NCBI RefSeq assembly: GCF_030538695.1
Contig: NZ_JAUNTN010000020.1
Coordinates: 1 to 64,000 of the forward strand
DNA: 64,000 bases
Reading direction: 5' to 3'
From: Paracoccus sp. (in: a-proteobacteria)
GTDB taxonomy: Bacteria; Pseudomonadota; Alphaproteobacteria; Rhodobacterales; Rhodobacteraceae
Shown: in pieces, positions 9,108-19,607 of the stretch
How the letters are laid out: each line of letters opens with the position of its first letter
Position numbering within the stretch: the first letter of the stretch is position 1
The notes under the pieces: model-generated
The model's database searches: none
What the model was told of the DNA's origin: nothing
What the model saw: only the letters and a program-made list of their open reading frames with translations
Made by a program: the position numbers and the translations under genes

Positions 9108-10679
9108 TCAGTCGATCAGCGGCAGCAGCGCGTCGATGGATTTCTTGGCGTCACCATAGAACATCCGGGTATTGTCCTTATAGAACAACGGGTTTTCGAT
9201 CCCGGAATAGCCGGTCCCCTGCCCGCGCTTGGACACGAACACCTGCTTGGCCTTCCAGACCTCCAGCACCGGCATCCCGGCGATGGGGCTGTTGGGATCT
9301 TCCTGCGCAGCCGGATTCACGATGTCGTTCGAACCAATGACGATCACCACATCCGTATTCGGGAAGTCGTCGTTGATCTCATCCATTTCCAGAACGATGT
9401 CATATGGCACCTTGGCCTCGGCCAGCAGCACGTTCATATGGCCGGGCAAACGGCCCGCGACCGGGTGGATGGCAAAACGCACGTTCTTGCCCTTGGCCCG
9501 CAGTTTGCGGGTCAGCTCCGACACGGATTGCTGCGCCTGCGCCACGGCCATGCCGTAACCCGGCACGATGATGACCTCATCAGCATCATTCAGCGCCTGC
9601 GCCACGCCCTCGGCGTCGATGGCGATTTGTTCGCCCTCGATCTCCATTGCGGGGCCAGCCTCACCGCCAAAGCCGCCAAGGATCACCGAAACAAAGTTCC
9701 GGTTCATCGCCTTGCACATGATATAGGACAGGATCGCGCCCGAAGACCCGACCAGCGCCCCGACCACGATCAGCAGATCGTTCGACAGGGTAAAGCCGAT
9801 CATCGCCGCCGCCCAGCCGGAATAGCTGTTCAGCATCGACACCACCACCGGCATATCCGCACCACCAATGCCCATAATCAGGTGATAGCCGATGAAAAAC
9901 GCCAACAGGCAGATCAGCACCAGCCACAGCACCGGCGAGCCGACATTCGCGCAATACAGGATCGCAAAGATCAGCGACAGCGCAGCGGCACCGGCGTTCA
10001 GCATATGCCCGCCCGGCAGCTTTTTCGGCTTGCCGTCGATCCGGCCCGCCAGCTTGCCAAAGGCCACGATCGAGCCGGTAAAGGTCACGGCACCGATGAA
10101 CACACCCAAGGCGACCTCAACCCGCAGCATCGCCAGTTCCGCCGGGGTTTTCTGCGCCAGAAGCGCGGCGAACCCCTTGAGATTGCTCAGATATGCCTGC
10201 GCATCCGCGACGCGCTGCATGACCACATCAATCGGCGTATCACCCATCCGACCCTGCGGGATCAGATCATGCAGCGCACGGGTCAGCTTGGACAGTTCAA
10301 ACTGCGCGTTGAAACCGACAAAAACCGCTGCCAGGCCAACCAGAGAGTGCATGGCAGCGACAAGCTGCGGCATCTCGGTCATTTGCACGCGCTTGGCCAC
10401 GAACCAGCCGATCACACCGCCAATGGCGATCATCACCAGCGACAGGAACCAGTTGCCCGCGCCCGGCCCGATCAGCGTGGCGACCACCGCCAGCGCCATG
10501 CCGGCAATGCCATACCAGACCGCGCGTTTCGCGCTTTCCTGCCCCGACAGCCCGCCAAGCGACAGGATGAACAGAACCGCCGCAACCACATAGGCCGCAG
10601 TGGTCAGCCCACAGGCCCCCACGCTATGCGCCGCGCCCGAAACCATGAACTGATCCATGGGATGAAAAACCTTTTCCAT
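9108..10679 (-). CDS. pntB: NAD(P) transhydrogenase beta subunit
   Basis: A 523-residue inner-membrane protein. Transmembrane helices (dII) fill the first two thirds, starting [18 protein letters not shown]. The C-terminal NADP(H)-binding domain dIII contains [30 protein letters not shown] and the [16 protein letters not shown] region. It couples proton re-entry to NADPH formation together with PntA. It is longer than E. coli PntB (about 460 residues): about 20 extra residues at the N-terminus and an extra stretch near residues 125-165 ([18 protein letters not shown] onward) before [15 protein letters not shown] 10679 has AGGGG eight bases upstream and is 12 bases from the pntA stop. Confidence 0.95.
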   Translation of the reverse strand: MEKVFHPMDQFMVSGAAHSVGACGLTTAAYVVAAVLFILSLGGLSGQESAKRAVWYGIAGMALAVVATLIGPGAGNWFLSLVMIAIGGVIGWFVAKRVQMTEMPQLVAAMHSLVGLAAVFVGFNAQFELSKLTRALHDLIPQGRMGDTPIDVVMQRVADAQAYLSNLKGFAALLAQKTPAELAMLRVEVALGVFIGAVTFTGSIVAFGKLAGRIDGKPKKLPGGHMLNAGAAALSLIFAILYCANVGSPVLWLVLICLLAFFIGYHLIMGIGGADMPVVVSMLNSYSGWAAAMIGFTLSNDLLIVVGALVGSSGAILSYIMCKAMNRNFVSVILGGFGGEAGPAMEIEGEQIAIDAEGVAQALNDADEVIIVPGYGMAVAQAQQSVSELTRKLRAKGKNVRFAIHPVAGRLPGHMNVLLAEAKVPYDIVLEMDEINDDFPNTDVVIVIGSNDIVNPAAQEDPNSPIAGMPVLEVWKAKQVFVSKRGQGTGYSGIENPLFYKDNTRMFYGDAKKSIDALLPLID

Positions 10680-10691
10680 GTGTTCAGCCCC

Positions 10692-12266
10692 TTACGATTT
10701 CTGGAACATGGCCAGCATCCGGCGCGTGACCAGAAAGCCGCCAAAGATATTGATGCCCGCCATCAGCACCGACAGCGCCGCCAGAATCAGCACCAGCCAC
10801 GAGCCGGAGCCAATCTGCATCAGCGCTCCCACAATGATGATCGAGGAAATCGCGTTGGTAATCGCCATCAGTGGCGTATGCAGGCTGTGGCTGACGTTCC
10901 AGATCACCTGGAAGCCGATGAACACCGACAGCACGAACACAATGAAATGCTGAAGGAAGCTGGCCGGCGCAAAGGCCCCGACAATCAGCATCAGCACTGC
11001 GCCCGCAACCAGCAGCGTGACCTGCGATTTCGTCTGCGCCTTGAACGCGGCGGCTTCTTGTGCGCGACGTTCCTCGGGGGTCAGCTCGCGCGGCTTGTCC
11101 TTGGGCTTTTGTGCCGCGATGGCCGCCACTTTCGGCGGTGGCGGCGGGAAGGTGATCGCGCCGTCATGGGTCACAGTCGCGCCCCGGATGACATCATCTT
11201 CCATGTTCTGATTGATGACGCCATCCTTGCCCGGCGTCAGATCAGCCATGAAGTGACGGACGTTATTGCCATACAATTCAGAGGCTTGCGCAGCCATCCG
11301 CGACGGGAAGTCCGTATAACCGATAATGATAACGCCATTATCGGTGACGATGCGCTGGTCTTTCTGGGTCAGCTCGCAATTGCCACCCTTTTCAGCGGCA
11401 AGGTCCACGATCACGCTGCCCGGCTTCATCGCAGCGACCATATCGGCGGTCCACAGCACCGGCGCATCGCGGCCCGGAATCAGCGCCGTGGTAATCACGA
11501 TGTCCATTTGCGGCGCAAGCTCGCGGAACTTTTCAAGCTGCTTTTCGCGGAACTCGGGGCTGGAGGGTGCGGCATAGCCGCCAGTCGCGGCCCCGTCCTG
11601 CTGGCTTTCCTTGAAATCAAGGAAAACGAACTCGGCGCCCATGGATTCAATCTGTTCGGCCACTTCTGGGCGCACGTCAAAGGCATAGACCTGCGCACCA
11701 AGGCTGGTCGCCGCGCCAATGGCGGCCAGACCGGCAACACCTGCGCCGACGATCAGCACCTTGGCTGGCGGCACCTTGCCCGCCGCCGTCACCTGCCCGG
11801 TGAAAAAGCGGCCGAAATTGTTCGCCGCCTCGATCACCGCGCGATAACCGGCGATGTTGGCCATGGACGACAGCGCATCCATTTTCTGCGCCCGGCTGAT
11901 CCGCGGCACCATATCCATGGCGATGGCCGTCACACCTTTGGCGCGAGCCTGTTCCAGCAAATCGGCATTCTGCGCCGGGTAGAAATGCGAAATCAGCGTC
12001 TGGCCAGCGTGCATCCGGTCCAATTCAGCCGGTTCCGGTGGGCGGACCTTGGCGACCACATCGACGCCATCAGTCAGGCTTTGCGCATCGGGCAGAACCT
12101 CGACCCCGGCCTTGCGGTAATCTTCGTCCGAGAAACCCGCCGCGACACCCGCGCCCGATTGCACAAAGGGCTGATGCCCCAGTTTTTGCAGATGCGCCGC
12201 CGAAGCCGGAGTGATTGCCACCCGCGCTTCGCCGTCCTGCACTTCCTTCAAGGCGCCGATTTTCAT
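10692..12266 (-). CDS. pntA: NAD(P) transhydrogenase alpha subunit (fused type)
   Basis: A 524-residue protein uniting the NAD(H)-binding domain dI ([20 protein letters not shown] start; [17 protein letters not shown] nucleotide fold near residue 170) with a C-terminal membrane part of about four helices ([19 protein letters not shown] onward). It is the single-chain alpha form, as in E. coli; some relatives split it into PntAA and PntAB. It carries a Pro-rich linker ([20 protein letters not shown]) between the two parts. It is first in the pntA-pntB operon with GGGGGA ahead of its ATG. Confidence 0.96.
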   Translation of the reverse strand: MKIGALKEVQDGEARVAITPASAAHLQKLGHQPFVQSGAGVAAGFSDEDYRKAGVEVLPDAQSLTDGVDVVAKVRPPEPAELDRMHAGQTLISHFYPAQNADLLEQARAKGVTAIAMDMVPRISRAQKMDALSSMANIAGYRAVIEAANNFGRFFTGQVTAAGKVPPAKVLIVGAGVAGLAAIGAATSLGAQVYAFDVRPEVAEQIESMGAEFVFLDFKESQQDGAATGGYAAPSSPEFREKQLEKFRELAPQMDIVITTALIPGRDAPVLWTADMVAAMKPGSVIVDLAAEKGGNCELTQKDQRIVTDNGVIIIGYTDFPSRMAAQASELYGNNVRHFMADLTPGKDGVINQNMEDDVIRGATVTHDGAITFPPPPPKVAAIAAQKPKDKPRELTPEERRAQEAAAFKAQTKSQVTLLVAGAVLMLIVGAFAPASFLQHFIVFVLSVFIGFQVIWNVSHSLHTPLMAITNAISSIIIVGALMQIGSGSWLVLILAALSVLMAGINIFGGFLVTRRMLAMFQKS

Positions 12267-12356
12267 TCAGCCAATCCCCCGTCTGGTTCACAGTCGGGGA
12301 TTGTCTAGCACCCCGGTGTGAAACTTCACAAGCCTGACCGGGCGCGTCCGCGAACG

Positions 12357-12387
12357 AAAACGCCGCGCAGAGAAACCCTGCGCGGCG
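12357..12387 (-). terminator. Rho-independent terminator of the Ala-rich membrane protein gene
   Basis: A perfect ten-base stem, CGCCGCGCAG / CTGCGCGGCG, with a seven-base loop. Read on the minus strand it is followed by TTTTCGTT. It lies 20 bases after the stop of the gene at 12408. Confidence 0.85.
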
Positions 12388-12407
12388 TCAGTCAAAGAAC
12401 GAACCAA

Positions 12408-13109
12408 TCAGTTCGAGGTCGCGGGCGCAGCCGGCTCGACCGACACGGCCGCAGCCGCATCATCAACGGCATTTTCAACAGCCGAAGCCGCAGCCTCGGC
12501 AGCATCCGCCGCCGCATCGGCTGCGCTGTCAGCCGCCTGACCAGCGGCACGGGCCGCATCCGCGGCACCTTGGGCTGCCGAATTGACGGTCTGGTTCACG
12601 ACATTGCCCGCCGCCTGACCAGCGGTGCTGACGGCTTCAGCGGCACTGTCAGCAGCCGAAGACGCGGCTTCGGCGGCCTGACCGGCGGCCTGCTGCGCAC
12701 GCTCGGCGGCATCGGTTGCGGCCTCACCCACGGCCGTGGCGGCCTCGCCCGCAGCCTCAACAGCCTGATCGGCGGCCTGATGCGCCTCGGTCGCGGCCTG
12801 ATCGGCAGCTTGCGCAGCGTCCTGAACAGCCGTTTCCACAGCTTCCGCAGCGGTTTCCGCAGCCGCTTCCGTCGTCGCGGCAGCCTCAGCCGGAGCTTCG
12901 GTCGTCACCGTGGTGGTGTCCGTCTCGGTCGCCGTGGTGGTTTCACCGCCCATGAACTTTTGCGCCACGAAATAAGCCAGCGCCAGCGCAATCACGATCC
13001 CGATAATCAGCGGCAGCGGCGACGCGCGCTTTTCTACCGGCTCGACATAGGTGTTGTTGGGATCATTGCTGTTCGACCGATTCGGGTCGTTGGGATCATA
13101 ATGCGCCAT
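12408..13109 (-). CDS. Bitopic membrane protein with long Ala-rich amphipathic repeat
   Basis: A 233-residue protein of unknown function. The N-terminal 30 residues are polar and Asn/Asp/Pro-rich (DPNDPNRSNSNDPNN). One transmembrane segment follows (LPLIIGIVIALALAYFVAQ, about 32-50), then a Thr-rich linker and about 150 residues of degenerate AAxxAAD/E heptads (such as QAADQAATEAHQAADQAVEA). No Lys occurs after the membrane segment, so the periplasmic part is strongly acidic and predicted to be one long helix or coiled coil. The composition recalls LEA-like or phasin-like helices, but no family is recognised. GGAGG precedes the ATG, and its own terminator follows. Confidence 0.8.
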   Translation of the reverse strand: MAHYDPNDPNRSNSNDPNNTYVEPVEKRASPLPLIIGIVIALALAYFVAQKFMGGETTTATETDTTTVTTEAPAEAAATTEAAAETAAEAVETAVQDAAQAADQAATEAHQAADQAVEAAGEAATAVGEAATDAAERAQQAAGQAAEAASSAADSAAEAVSTAGQAAGNVVNQTVNSAAQGAADAARAAGQAADSAADAAADAAEAAASAVENAVDDAAAAVSVEPAAPATSN

Positions 13110-13249
13110 CGGCGTCCTCCAGTTCAGTTACGGTGACGGGGCCAGCATCCACTGGCGGTCCCGCGCCTTGCGGCCCGTCCGTCAAGCGCCTAACACTTGA
13201 ACAACCAAACAAGTTCCCGGCCTGCCACATTTTTTCTTGCGGAAATACC

Positions 13250-15787
13250 ATGACCCAAAACAGCACCAGCTTTCGCCTTGCCGATTACCGCCCCTGGCCG
13301 TTCACCCTGACCGCCACGCGGCTGGATTTCACGCTGGACCCGGCGGCGACACGGGTGCGGTCCGAGCTGGATCTGGTGCCGCAAGGCACCGCCGATCTGG
13401 TGCTGAACGGCGTCGGGCTGGACACCCGCAGCCTGCTGATCGACGGCCAGCCCATCGACCCCGCGCATCTGGTCCAGACCGATGAGACCCTGACCATCCG
13501 CGCCGCCGCCCTGCCCGACGCGCCCTTCACCTTTGCCGCAGAGGTGCAGATCAATCCCGCCGCCAACACCGCCTGCGAGGGGCTGTATATGTCCGGCGGC
13601 ATCTATTGCACTCAATGCGAGGCCGAGGGCTTCCGCCATATCACCTGGTATCCCGACCGCCCCGATGTGATGGCTCCGTTCCGGGTGACGATCCGTTCCG
13701 ACATGCCGGTGCAACTGTCCAACGGCAATCCGGTGCCGGGAACGCTGGCGGTTTGGGATGACCCGTGGCCCAAACCCGCCTATCTGTTTGCGCTGGTCGC
13801 CGGTGATCTGCGCAATATCCATGACACCTTCACCACCCGCAGCGGGCGCGTCGTGGACCTGAACATCTGGGTTCGCCCCGGCGACGAGGACCGCGCCGGT
13901 TTCGCCATGGGGGCGCTGACCCGCTCGATGCAATGGGATGAAGATGTTTACGGGCGCGAATATGATCTGGACGTGTTCAACATCGTGGCCGTCGATGATT
14001 TCAACATGGGGGCGATGGAGAACAAGGGGCTGAACATTTTCAACAGCAAGCTGGTGCTTGCGAGCCCGGAAACCGCCACCGATTCGGATTTCGAGCGGAT
14101 CGAGGCTGTTATCGCGCATGAATATTTCCACAACTGGACCGGCAACCGCATCACCTGCCGCGACTGGTTTCAGCTTTGCCTGAAAGAAGGGCTGACGGTG
14201 TTCCGCGACCAGCAGTTCACCAGCGATATGCGCAGCGCCGCGGTCAAGCGGATCGAGGACGTCATTACCCTGCGCGCCCGCCAGTTCCGCGAGGATGCAG
14301 GCCCGCTGGCGCATCCGCCCCGGCCCGACCACTACCAGGAAATCAACAATTTCTACACCACCACCGTCTATGAGAAAGGCGCCGAGGTTATCGGGATGCT
14401 GAAACGGCTGGTCGGGAATGACGGCTATGCGCGGGCGCTGGATCTGTATTTCACCCGCCATGACGGGCAAGCCTGCACCATCGAAGACTGGCTGAAGGTC
14501 TTTGAGGATGCCACCGGCCGCGACCTTGACCAGTTCAGCCGCTGGTATACAGACGCCGGCACCCCACGCCTGACCATGACCGAGGAGTGGGATTCGGGCC
14601 GCCTGACCCTGCATTTCCGTCAGGACACCGCGCCCACGCCGGGCCAGCCCGACAAACCCGCCCGCGTGATCCCGATCGCGCTTGGCCTGATAGGCCCGAA
14701 CGGCGGCGAGGTTCTGCCCACCACCGTGCTGGAAATGACCGAAGCCACGCAAAGTTTCAGCTTTGAAGGGCTTGGCGCACGGCCCGTCGTCTCGCTGTTG
14801 CGCGGCTTTTCCGCCCCGGTCACGGTGACGCGGCAGATCGACAATGCCGCGCGGGCGCATCTGCTGGCCCATGACACCGACCCATTCGCGCGGTGGGAGG
14901 CCGGACATGATCTGGCCGTCGAGGCGCTGATACCCGGCGGCGACAGCGCGGGATATATCGCTGCGATTGGCGGGCTGCTGGATAATGCAACCCGCGACCC
15001 GGCCTTTACCGCGCTGTGCCTGCGCCTGCCGCCCGATGATGAAATCGCCGCCGAAATGGCCGCGCGGGGCATGACCCCGGACCCCGACGCCATCCACGCC
15101 GCGCGAGACACGCTGGCCGATGCGCTGGCCCGCGCCCATGAACGCAGCCTGACCACGCTTTACGACGCGATGGCCGTTGCCGGGGATTACCGCCCGGATG
15201 CCGCGCCTGCGGGCAAACGCGCCTTGCGGCTGGCGGTTCTGTCGCTGCTGACCCGGCTGGATGGCGGCGTAAGGGCGCAGGCGCTTTACGACAGCGCCGA
15301 CAACATGACCGAGCGGCAAGGGGCGCTGTCGGTGCTGATCCGCCACAACAAGGCCGATGCCGCGCTGGCCGATTTCGAGGCGCGCTTCCGCGATAACCGT
15401 CTGGTGATGGACAAGTTTTTCACCCTGCAACCGATGCTGGCCGACCCGGCCCGCGCGGTGGCGGTGGCCCGCGATCTGGCAGCGCGGCCGGATTTCGACT
15501 GGAAGAACCCCAACCGTTTCCGCGCCCTGATCGGTGGGCTGGCAGGCAACCATGCGGCGTTTCATGCCGCGGATGGCGCAGGCTATGATTTCACCGCCGA
15601 CTGGCTGATGCGGCTGGACCCGCTGAACCCGCAGATTGCCGCCCGCATGTCCGGCGCGTTCGAGGTCTGGCCCCGCTATGACGCAACCCGTCGCAAAGCC
15701 GCGCAACGGGCACTGGACCGCATCGCCGCCCTGCCCGGCATCAGCCGCAACCTGTCAGAAATGATCGGGAAAATGCGCGAAATCTAA
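13250..15787 (+). CDS. pepN: Aminopeptidase N (M1 family)
   Basis: An 845-residue zinc aminopeptidase, close to E. coli PepN in length. It has the exopeptidase motif GAMEN at residues 254-258 and the zinc motif HEYFH at 290-294 with the downstream Glu in LKEGLTVFRDQQF. It releases N-terminal residues from peptides in the cytoplasm. The frame is open upstream to 13133, but the ATG at 13250 opens the recognisable protein (SFRLADYRPWPF), so it was chosen. Its stop overlaps the stop of the convergent nadK gene, leaving no room for a terminator between them. Confidence 0.95.
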   Translation: MTQNSTSFRLADYRPWPFTLTATRLDFTLDPAATRVRSELDLVPQGTADLVLNGVGLDTRSLLIDGQPIDPAHLVQTDETLTIRAAALPDAPFTFAAEVQINPAANTACEGLYMSGGIYCTQCEAEGFRHITWYPDRPDVMAPFRVTIRSDMPVQLSNGNPVPGTLAVWDDPWPKPAYLFALVAGDLRNIHDTFTTRSGRVVDLNIWVRPGDEDRAGFAMGALTRSMQWDEDVYGREYDLDVFNIVAVDDFNMGAMENKGLNIFNSKLVLASPETATDSDFERIEAVIAHEYFHNWTGNRITCRDWFQLCLKEGLTVFRDQQFTSDMRSAAVKRIEDVITLRARQFREDAGPLAHPPRPDHYQEINNFYTTTVYEKGAEVIGMLKRLVGNDGYARALDLYFTRHDGQACTIEDWLKVFEDATGRDLDQFSRWYTDAGTPRLTMTEEWDSGRLTLHFRQDTAPTPGQPDKPARVIPIALGLIGPNGGEVLPTTVLEMTEATQSFSFEGLGARPVVSLLRGFSAPVTVTRQIDNAARAHLLAHDTDPFARWEAGHDLAVEALIPGGDSAGYIAAIGGLLDNATRDPAFTALCLRLPPDDEIAAEMAARGMTPDPDAIHAARDTLADALARAHERSLTTLYDAMAVAGDYRPDAAPAGKRALRLAVLSLLTRLDGGVRAQALYDSADNMTERQGALSVLIRHNKADAALADFEARFRDNRLVMDKFFTLQPMLADPARAVAVARDLAARPDFDWKNPNRFRALIGGLAGNHAAFHAADGAGYDFTADWLMRLDPLNPQIAARMSGAFEVWPRYDATRRKAAQRALDRIAALPGISRNLSEMIGKMREI

Positions 15788-16536
15788 GTGAACTGCTCGC
15801 GCATCAGCCGCTCGTCCAGCCCGTGATCGGGGTCAAACAGCAGCCGGTGCGCGATGCTCGCCTCGGATTTGATTTCGACCCAAAGAACAGATCGCACCTC
15901 GCGGCTGTCAGCATCGGCCATGACCGGACGCTTTTCCGGCTCCAGCACGTCGAACCGCACCTGTGCGCCCTTTGGCAAAATCGCCCCGCGCCAGCGCCGG
16001 GGCCGGAATGCCGCAATCGCCGTCAGCGCCAGCACATCCGATCCAAGCGGCAAGATCGGCCCGCCTGCCGAATAATTATAGGCCGTGGACCCCGCAGCCG
16101 TAGATAAAAGCGCCCCGTCACAGGTCAATTCGTCCATGCGCACCCGGCCATTGACGCTGATCCGCAGCTTGGCCGCCTGCGCCCCGGCCCGCAGCAGGCT
16201 GACCTCGTTTATGGCCAGCGCGCAATGCTCATGCCCATCGACAGAACAGGCAACCATCGACAGCGGATTGGTCACGGTTTCCTCGGCTGCGGCAATTCGC
16301 GCAGGCAGGTCGTCCTCGGCATATTCGTTCATCAGGAAACCGACCGTGCCGCGATTCATCCCGTAAATCGGCAGGTTGCGGTTCTGGTGCATGGTATCCA
16401 GCATCAACCCGTCACCACCAAGCGCCACGATCACCTGCGCCTGCGCCAAAGGCACCTGACCGTAACGCGCAATCAGCGTTGCCCGCGCATCCTGCGCAAT
16501 CTGCGTCCGGCTGGAAATAAAATGCATCCGTGTCAT
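15784..16536 (-). CDS. nadK: NAD kinase
   Basis: About 250 residues. The diacylglycerol-kinase-type GGDG motif is in [16 protein letters not shown], followed by [15 protein letters not shown] and the [16 protein letters not shown] segment, all conserved in NadK. It phosphorylates NAD to NADP using ATP. ATG 16536 (MTRMHFISS) was chosen; in-frame ATGs a few codons upstream (16548) remain possible. The gene is convergent with pepN, with overlapping stop codons, and divergent from glyA. Confidence 0.93.
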   Translation of the reverse strand: MTRMHFISSRTQIAQDARATLIARYGQVPLAQAQVIVALGGDGLMLDTMHQNRNLPIYGMNRGTVGFLMNEYAEDDLPARIAAAEETVTNPLSMVACSVDGHEHCALAINEVSLLRAGAQAAKLRISVNGRVRMDELTCDGALLSTAAGSTAYNYSAGGPILPLGSDVLALTAIAAFRPRRWRGAILPKGAQVRFDVLEPEKRPVMADADSREVRSVLWVEIKSEASIAHRLLFDPDHGLDERLMREQFT

Positions 16537-16641
16537 GCTCGCCATCATGGCCAGCCTGCGGCAAGGCGCAAGCGCAATCGCCACTTTGCCCCCGCGTCAA
16601 AACCGGCTAAACCACCGCCACGCCCATCTATGAGGACCGCT

Positions 16642-17925
16642 ATGACCCAGAACGGCTTTTTCACCGAAGACCTCTCGACCCGCGACCCGGAAATCTTTGA
16701 CGCCATCGGCAAGGAACTTGGCCGCCAGCGCGACGAGATCGAGCTGATCGCATCGGAAAACATCGTCTCCAAGGCTGTGTTGCAGGCGCAAGGCTCTGTT
16801 CTGACGAACAAATATGCCGAAGGTTATCCGGGCAAGCGGTATTATGGCGGCTGCCAGTATGTCGACATTGCCGAAACCCTGGCAATCGAACGCGCCAAGG
16901 AACTGTTCAACTGCGGCTTTGCCAACGTCCAGCCCAATTCCGGCTCGCAGATGAATCAGGCGGTGTTTCTGGCGCTGTTGCAGCCGGGCGACACGTTCAT
17001 GGGGCTGGATCTGAACTCGGGCGGACACCTGACCCATGGCTCGCCGGTGAATATGTCGGGCAAGTGGTTCAACGTCGTATCTTATGGCGTGCGCCAGCAG
17101 GATCAACTGCTGGATATGGATGACATCCGCGCCAAGGCACTGGCACATAAGCCGAAACTGATCGTCGCAGGCGGCACCGCCTATAGCCGCGTGTGGGATT
17201 GGGCAGCCTTCCGCGCCATCGCGGATGAGGTCGGGGCCTATCTGATGGTCGATATGGCCCATATCGCCGGGCTGGTTGCGGGCGGTGTGCATCCCTCACC
17301 CATCCCGCACGCGCATGTTGTGACCACCACCACGCATAAATCCCTGCGCGGCCCGCGTGGCGGCATGGTGCTGACCAATGACGCCGAGATTGCAAAAAAG
17401 ATCAACTCGGCCGTTTTCCCCGGTCTGCAAGGTGGCCCGCTGATGCATGTCATTGCCGCCAAGGCCGTAGCCTTCCGCGAGGCGCTGGACCCATCCTTCA
17501 AGGATTACGCCGCACAGGTGGTCAAGAACGCGCAGGCCATGGCCGACGAGCTGATGAAGGGCGGCATCGACATCGTGTCGGGCGGCACGGACAACCACCT
17601 TTGCCTTGCTGACCTGCGCCCAAAAGGCGTGACCGGCAAGGCTGCCGAGGCCGCTTTGGGCCGGGCACATATCACCTGCAACAAGAACGGCGTGCCATTT
17701 GACCCGGAAAAACCCTTCGTGACCAGCGGCATCCGCCTTGGCGCCCCGGCAGGCACCACCCGCGGCTTCAAAGAGGATGAGTTCCGCCAGATCGCCCGCT
17801 GGATCGTCGAGGTCGTGGACGGGCTGGCCGCCCATGGTGACGAAGGCAACGCCGAGGTCGAAACCAAGGTCGCAGCCGAAGTGCAGGCGCTTTGCGCCCG
17901 CTTCCCGCTTTACGCCGGAATGTAA
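16642..17925 (+). CDS. glyA: Serine hydroxymethyltransferase
   Basis: A 427-residue PLP enzyme interconverting serine and glycine with tetrahydrofolate, the main source of one-carbon units. Motifs: [39 protein letters not shown] and the PLP Lys at residue 233 in [14 protein letters not shown]. The ATG at 16642 has AGGA five bases upstream; an upstream ATG at 16630 is less well placed. A strong terminator follows. Confidence 0.97.
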   Translation: MTQNGFFTEDLSTRDPEIFDAIGKELGRQRDEIELIASENIVSKAVLQAQGSVLTNKYAEGYPGKRYYGGCQYVDIAETLAIERAKELFNCGFANVQPNSGSQMNQAVFLALLQPGDTFMGLDLNSGGHLTHGSPVNMSGKWFNVVSYGVRQQDQLLDMDDIRAKALAHKPKLIVAGGTAYSRVWDWAAFRAIADEVGAYLMVDMAHIAGLVAGGVHPSPIPHAHVVTTTTHKSLRGPRGGMVLTNDAEIAKKINSAVFPGLQGGPLMHVIAAKAVAFREALDPSFKDYAAQVVKNAQAMADELMKGGIDIVSGGTDNHLCLADLRPKGVTGKAAEAALGRAHITCNKNGVPFDPEKPFVTSGIRLGAPAGTTRGFKEDEFRQIARWIVEVVDGLAAHGDEGNAEVETKVAAEVQALCARFPLYAGM

Positions 17926-17932
17926 GACTTGC

Positions 17933-17958
17933 GGCCCCGGTTCACGCCGGGGCCTTTT
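17933..17958 (+). terminator. Rho-independent terminator of glyA
   Basis: A perfect eight-base stem, GGCCCCGG / CCGGGGCC, with the loop TTCACG and a TTTT run, starting seven bases after the glyA stop. Confidence 0.85.
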
Positions 17959-18048
17959 CCATGCGGCGCATAAGAGTTGCGCCCCAGGAGCGATTCATGT
18001 CAGCTTCGTCACCACCTCGCTGGCAATGCCGCTTATCACAACAGGCCC

Positions 18049-18432
18049 CTAAACCAGCCCGCGCCAGATCAGAATCCACAGAAACAGCGCCGCCACGATC
18101 ATCAGGCCGAAGCTGAAACTGGCAAGGTTTCTGGCCCAGCCACGCTTCCAGTGCTGCTCGCGCCCCATCGGGGCCAGATAGGCTTGCAATCGTTGATAGG
18201 CCGCCTCAGCCCCTTTAAAATCAATCTGATGCGCAACTTTAGGCTGCGCTGTCCGCGCATAAGCCCGCGCTAAAAGCTGCGCCGCCCGCCGTTCCCGCGC
18301 CGGCAAAGCCCCGCCACGCCTGCGCAGCATGACCGGCAAGCTCAACACCTCATCCTTGCGAAGCCCGCCAAAGCGTCCCAGCATCAGCCCCGCAATATCA
18401 TCCGCCATGCGGCGAATATCATCTATATTCAT
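18049..18432 (-). CDS. Hypothetical protein with one C-terminal membrane helix
   Basis: A 127-residue protein of unknown function. A basic N-terminal two thirds (MNIDDIRRMADDIAGLMLGR, LPVMLRRRGGALPARERRAA) is followed by a single C-terminal hydrophobic helix (LASFSFGLMIVAALFLWILI), suggesting tail anchoring with the basic domain in the cytoplasm. The start at 18432 was chosen because GAAGGA lies six bases upstream; an earlier in-frame ATG at 18453 also exists. It is divergent from the hydrolase gene at 18511. Confidence 0.7.
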   Translation of the reverse strand: MNIDDIRRMADDIAGLMLGRFGGLRKDEVLSLPVMLRRRGGALPARERRAAQLLARAYARTAQPKVAHQIDFKGAEAAYQRLQAYLAPMGREQHWKRGWARNLASFSFGLMIVAALFLWILIWRGLV

Positions 18433-18510
18433 CGCCATTCCTTCCATCGCCAAGCTAGTCTTTACCGCCCTGTCACGCTAGAGATCGGGCAGCAGGCAAA
18501 AGGAAATGTG

Positions 18511-19266
18511 ATGCTGGCATTTACCGAAACCGGCGCCGGGCGCCCTGTCATTCTGGTGCATGGGCTGTTCGGCTCGGGCAAGAACCTTGGCGGAATCGCA
18601 CGGCGGCTGGCTGGAACACATCGGGCAATCTCGGTCGACATGCGCAATCACGGCGACAGCTTTCGTGACCCGGCGCATGATTACCCCGATCTTGCCGCTG
18701 ATCTGGCCGAGGTAATCGCGGCGCAGGGCGGTCAGGCCGATATTGTCGGTCACTCAATGGGCGGAAAGGCGGCAATGTGGCTGGCCCTGACCAGACCCGA
18801 AATGGTCAACAGACTGGTGATTATGGACATTGCGCCGGTCGCCTATGCGCACGATCAGAACCGCGTGCTGAATGCCATGCGTGACATGGATCTGGCCAAC
18901 CTGACCCGCCGATCCGAGGCCGACACGCGACTGGCCGCCGCCATCCAAGACCCCGGCACCCGCGCCTTTCTGCTGCAATCGCTGGACCTGAAGGCCGAAC
19001 CACCGCGCTGGAAAATGAACCTTCAGGTCTTGGCCGATCAGATGGACCAGCTCACCAGCTACCCCCCGCTTGGCGACAAACGGTTCGACGGACCCGCTCT
19101 GTTTCTAGCGGGCAGCGCATCGGATTATGTGCGGCCCGAATATGACAGCATCATCCGCCAGCATTTCCCGCAAGCGCAAATCACCCGGATGCCTGACCTT
19201 GGCCATTGGCTGCATGCCGAGAAACCCGCCGAGGTCGCAGATCTGGTGGCGGGCTTCCTGACCTAA
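18511..19266 (+). CDS. Alpha/beta-fold hydrolase, YbfF-like esterase
   Basis: A 251-residue cytoplasmic alpha/beta hydrolase. It has an HGLFGSGKNLGGIARRLA oxyanion region, the nucleophile elbow GHSMGGKAAMW, and a C-terminal His in LGHWLHAEKP; the acid is probably in the LFLAGSASDY strand loop. It resembles E. coli YbfF, an acyl-CoA/thioester-type esterase; the substrate is unknown. ATG 18511 is preceded by AGGA at a six-base spacing (a GTG at 18508 is in frame). Confidence 0.85.
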   Translation: MLAFTETGAGRPVILVHGLFGSGKNLGGIARRLAGTHRAISVDMRNHGDSFRDPAHDYPDLAADLAEVIAAQGGQADIVGHSMGGKAAMWLALTRPEMVNRLVIMDIAPVAYAHDQNRVLNAMRDMDLANLTRRSEADTRLAAAIQDPGTRAFLLQSLDLKAEPPRWKMNLQVLADQMDQLTSYPPLGDKRFDGPALFLAGSASDYVRPEYDSIIRQHFPQAQITRMPDLGHWLHAEKPAEVADLVAGFLT

Positions 19267-19287
19267 GCAAACAAAAAGCCCCGAGAC

Positions 19288-19479
19288 TTATGCCTCTCCG
19301 GCTTCTTCGATCTTTTTCGCCACGATCCATGTCACTGGCAAGGCCAACACCGCACCGATGGCCGCGCCTGCGATAATCCCCGTCGCATTATAATGCCCCA
19401 TCACCAGCGCAATAATCACACCGACACCGGCAAGCGTGCCAACCGAAAGCGTCAGCAACAGCAGGAAAAGACGGCTCAT
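19288..19479 (-). CDS. Small two-helix membrane protein
   Basis: A 63-residue protein composed of two hydrophobic helices (FLLLLTLSVGTLAGVGVIIALVM and IIAGAAIGAVLALPVTWIVA) joined by GHYNATG, with a charged tail KKIEEAGEA. No function is recognised. AAGGA seven bases before the ATG supports this start over the upstream in-frame ATG at 19494. Confidence 0.7.
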   Translation of the reverse strand: MSRLFLLLLTLSVGTLAGVGVIIALVMGHYNATGIIAGAAIGAVLALPVTWIVAKKIEEAGEA

Positions 19480-19607
19480 CAGATTTCCTTTCATCTCGAC
19501 CGCAGGCGTAATGCCCGACCCGGACAGATAACCACCCCAATGGTAGGCACGTCTTTGATCCGTGTCAGATTATACCTCGACAAAGCTGCGGCAGGCCGCC
19601 GCACCCG

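Noticed and set aside
9438..12308. A 956-codon open frame antisense to pntA and pntB
   Set aside because: It spans two well-identified genes on the other strand, has biased His/Gln/Arg composition and no family features.
12318..13136. A 272-codon Gly/Arg-rich frame opposite the Ala-rich membrane protein
   Set aside because: The minus frame has a ribosome-binding site, a membrane helix and a terminator; the plus frame arises from the repetitive GC-rich codons.
13190..15706. An 838-codon open frame antisense to pepN
   Set aside because: The sense strand encodes a complete PepN with GAMEN and HEXXH; the antisense product has no domain.
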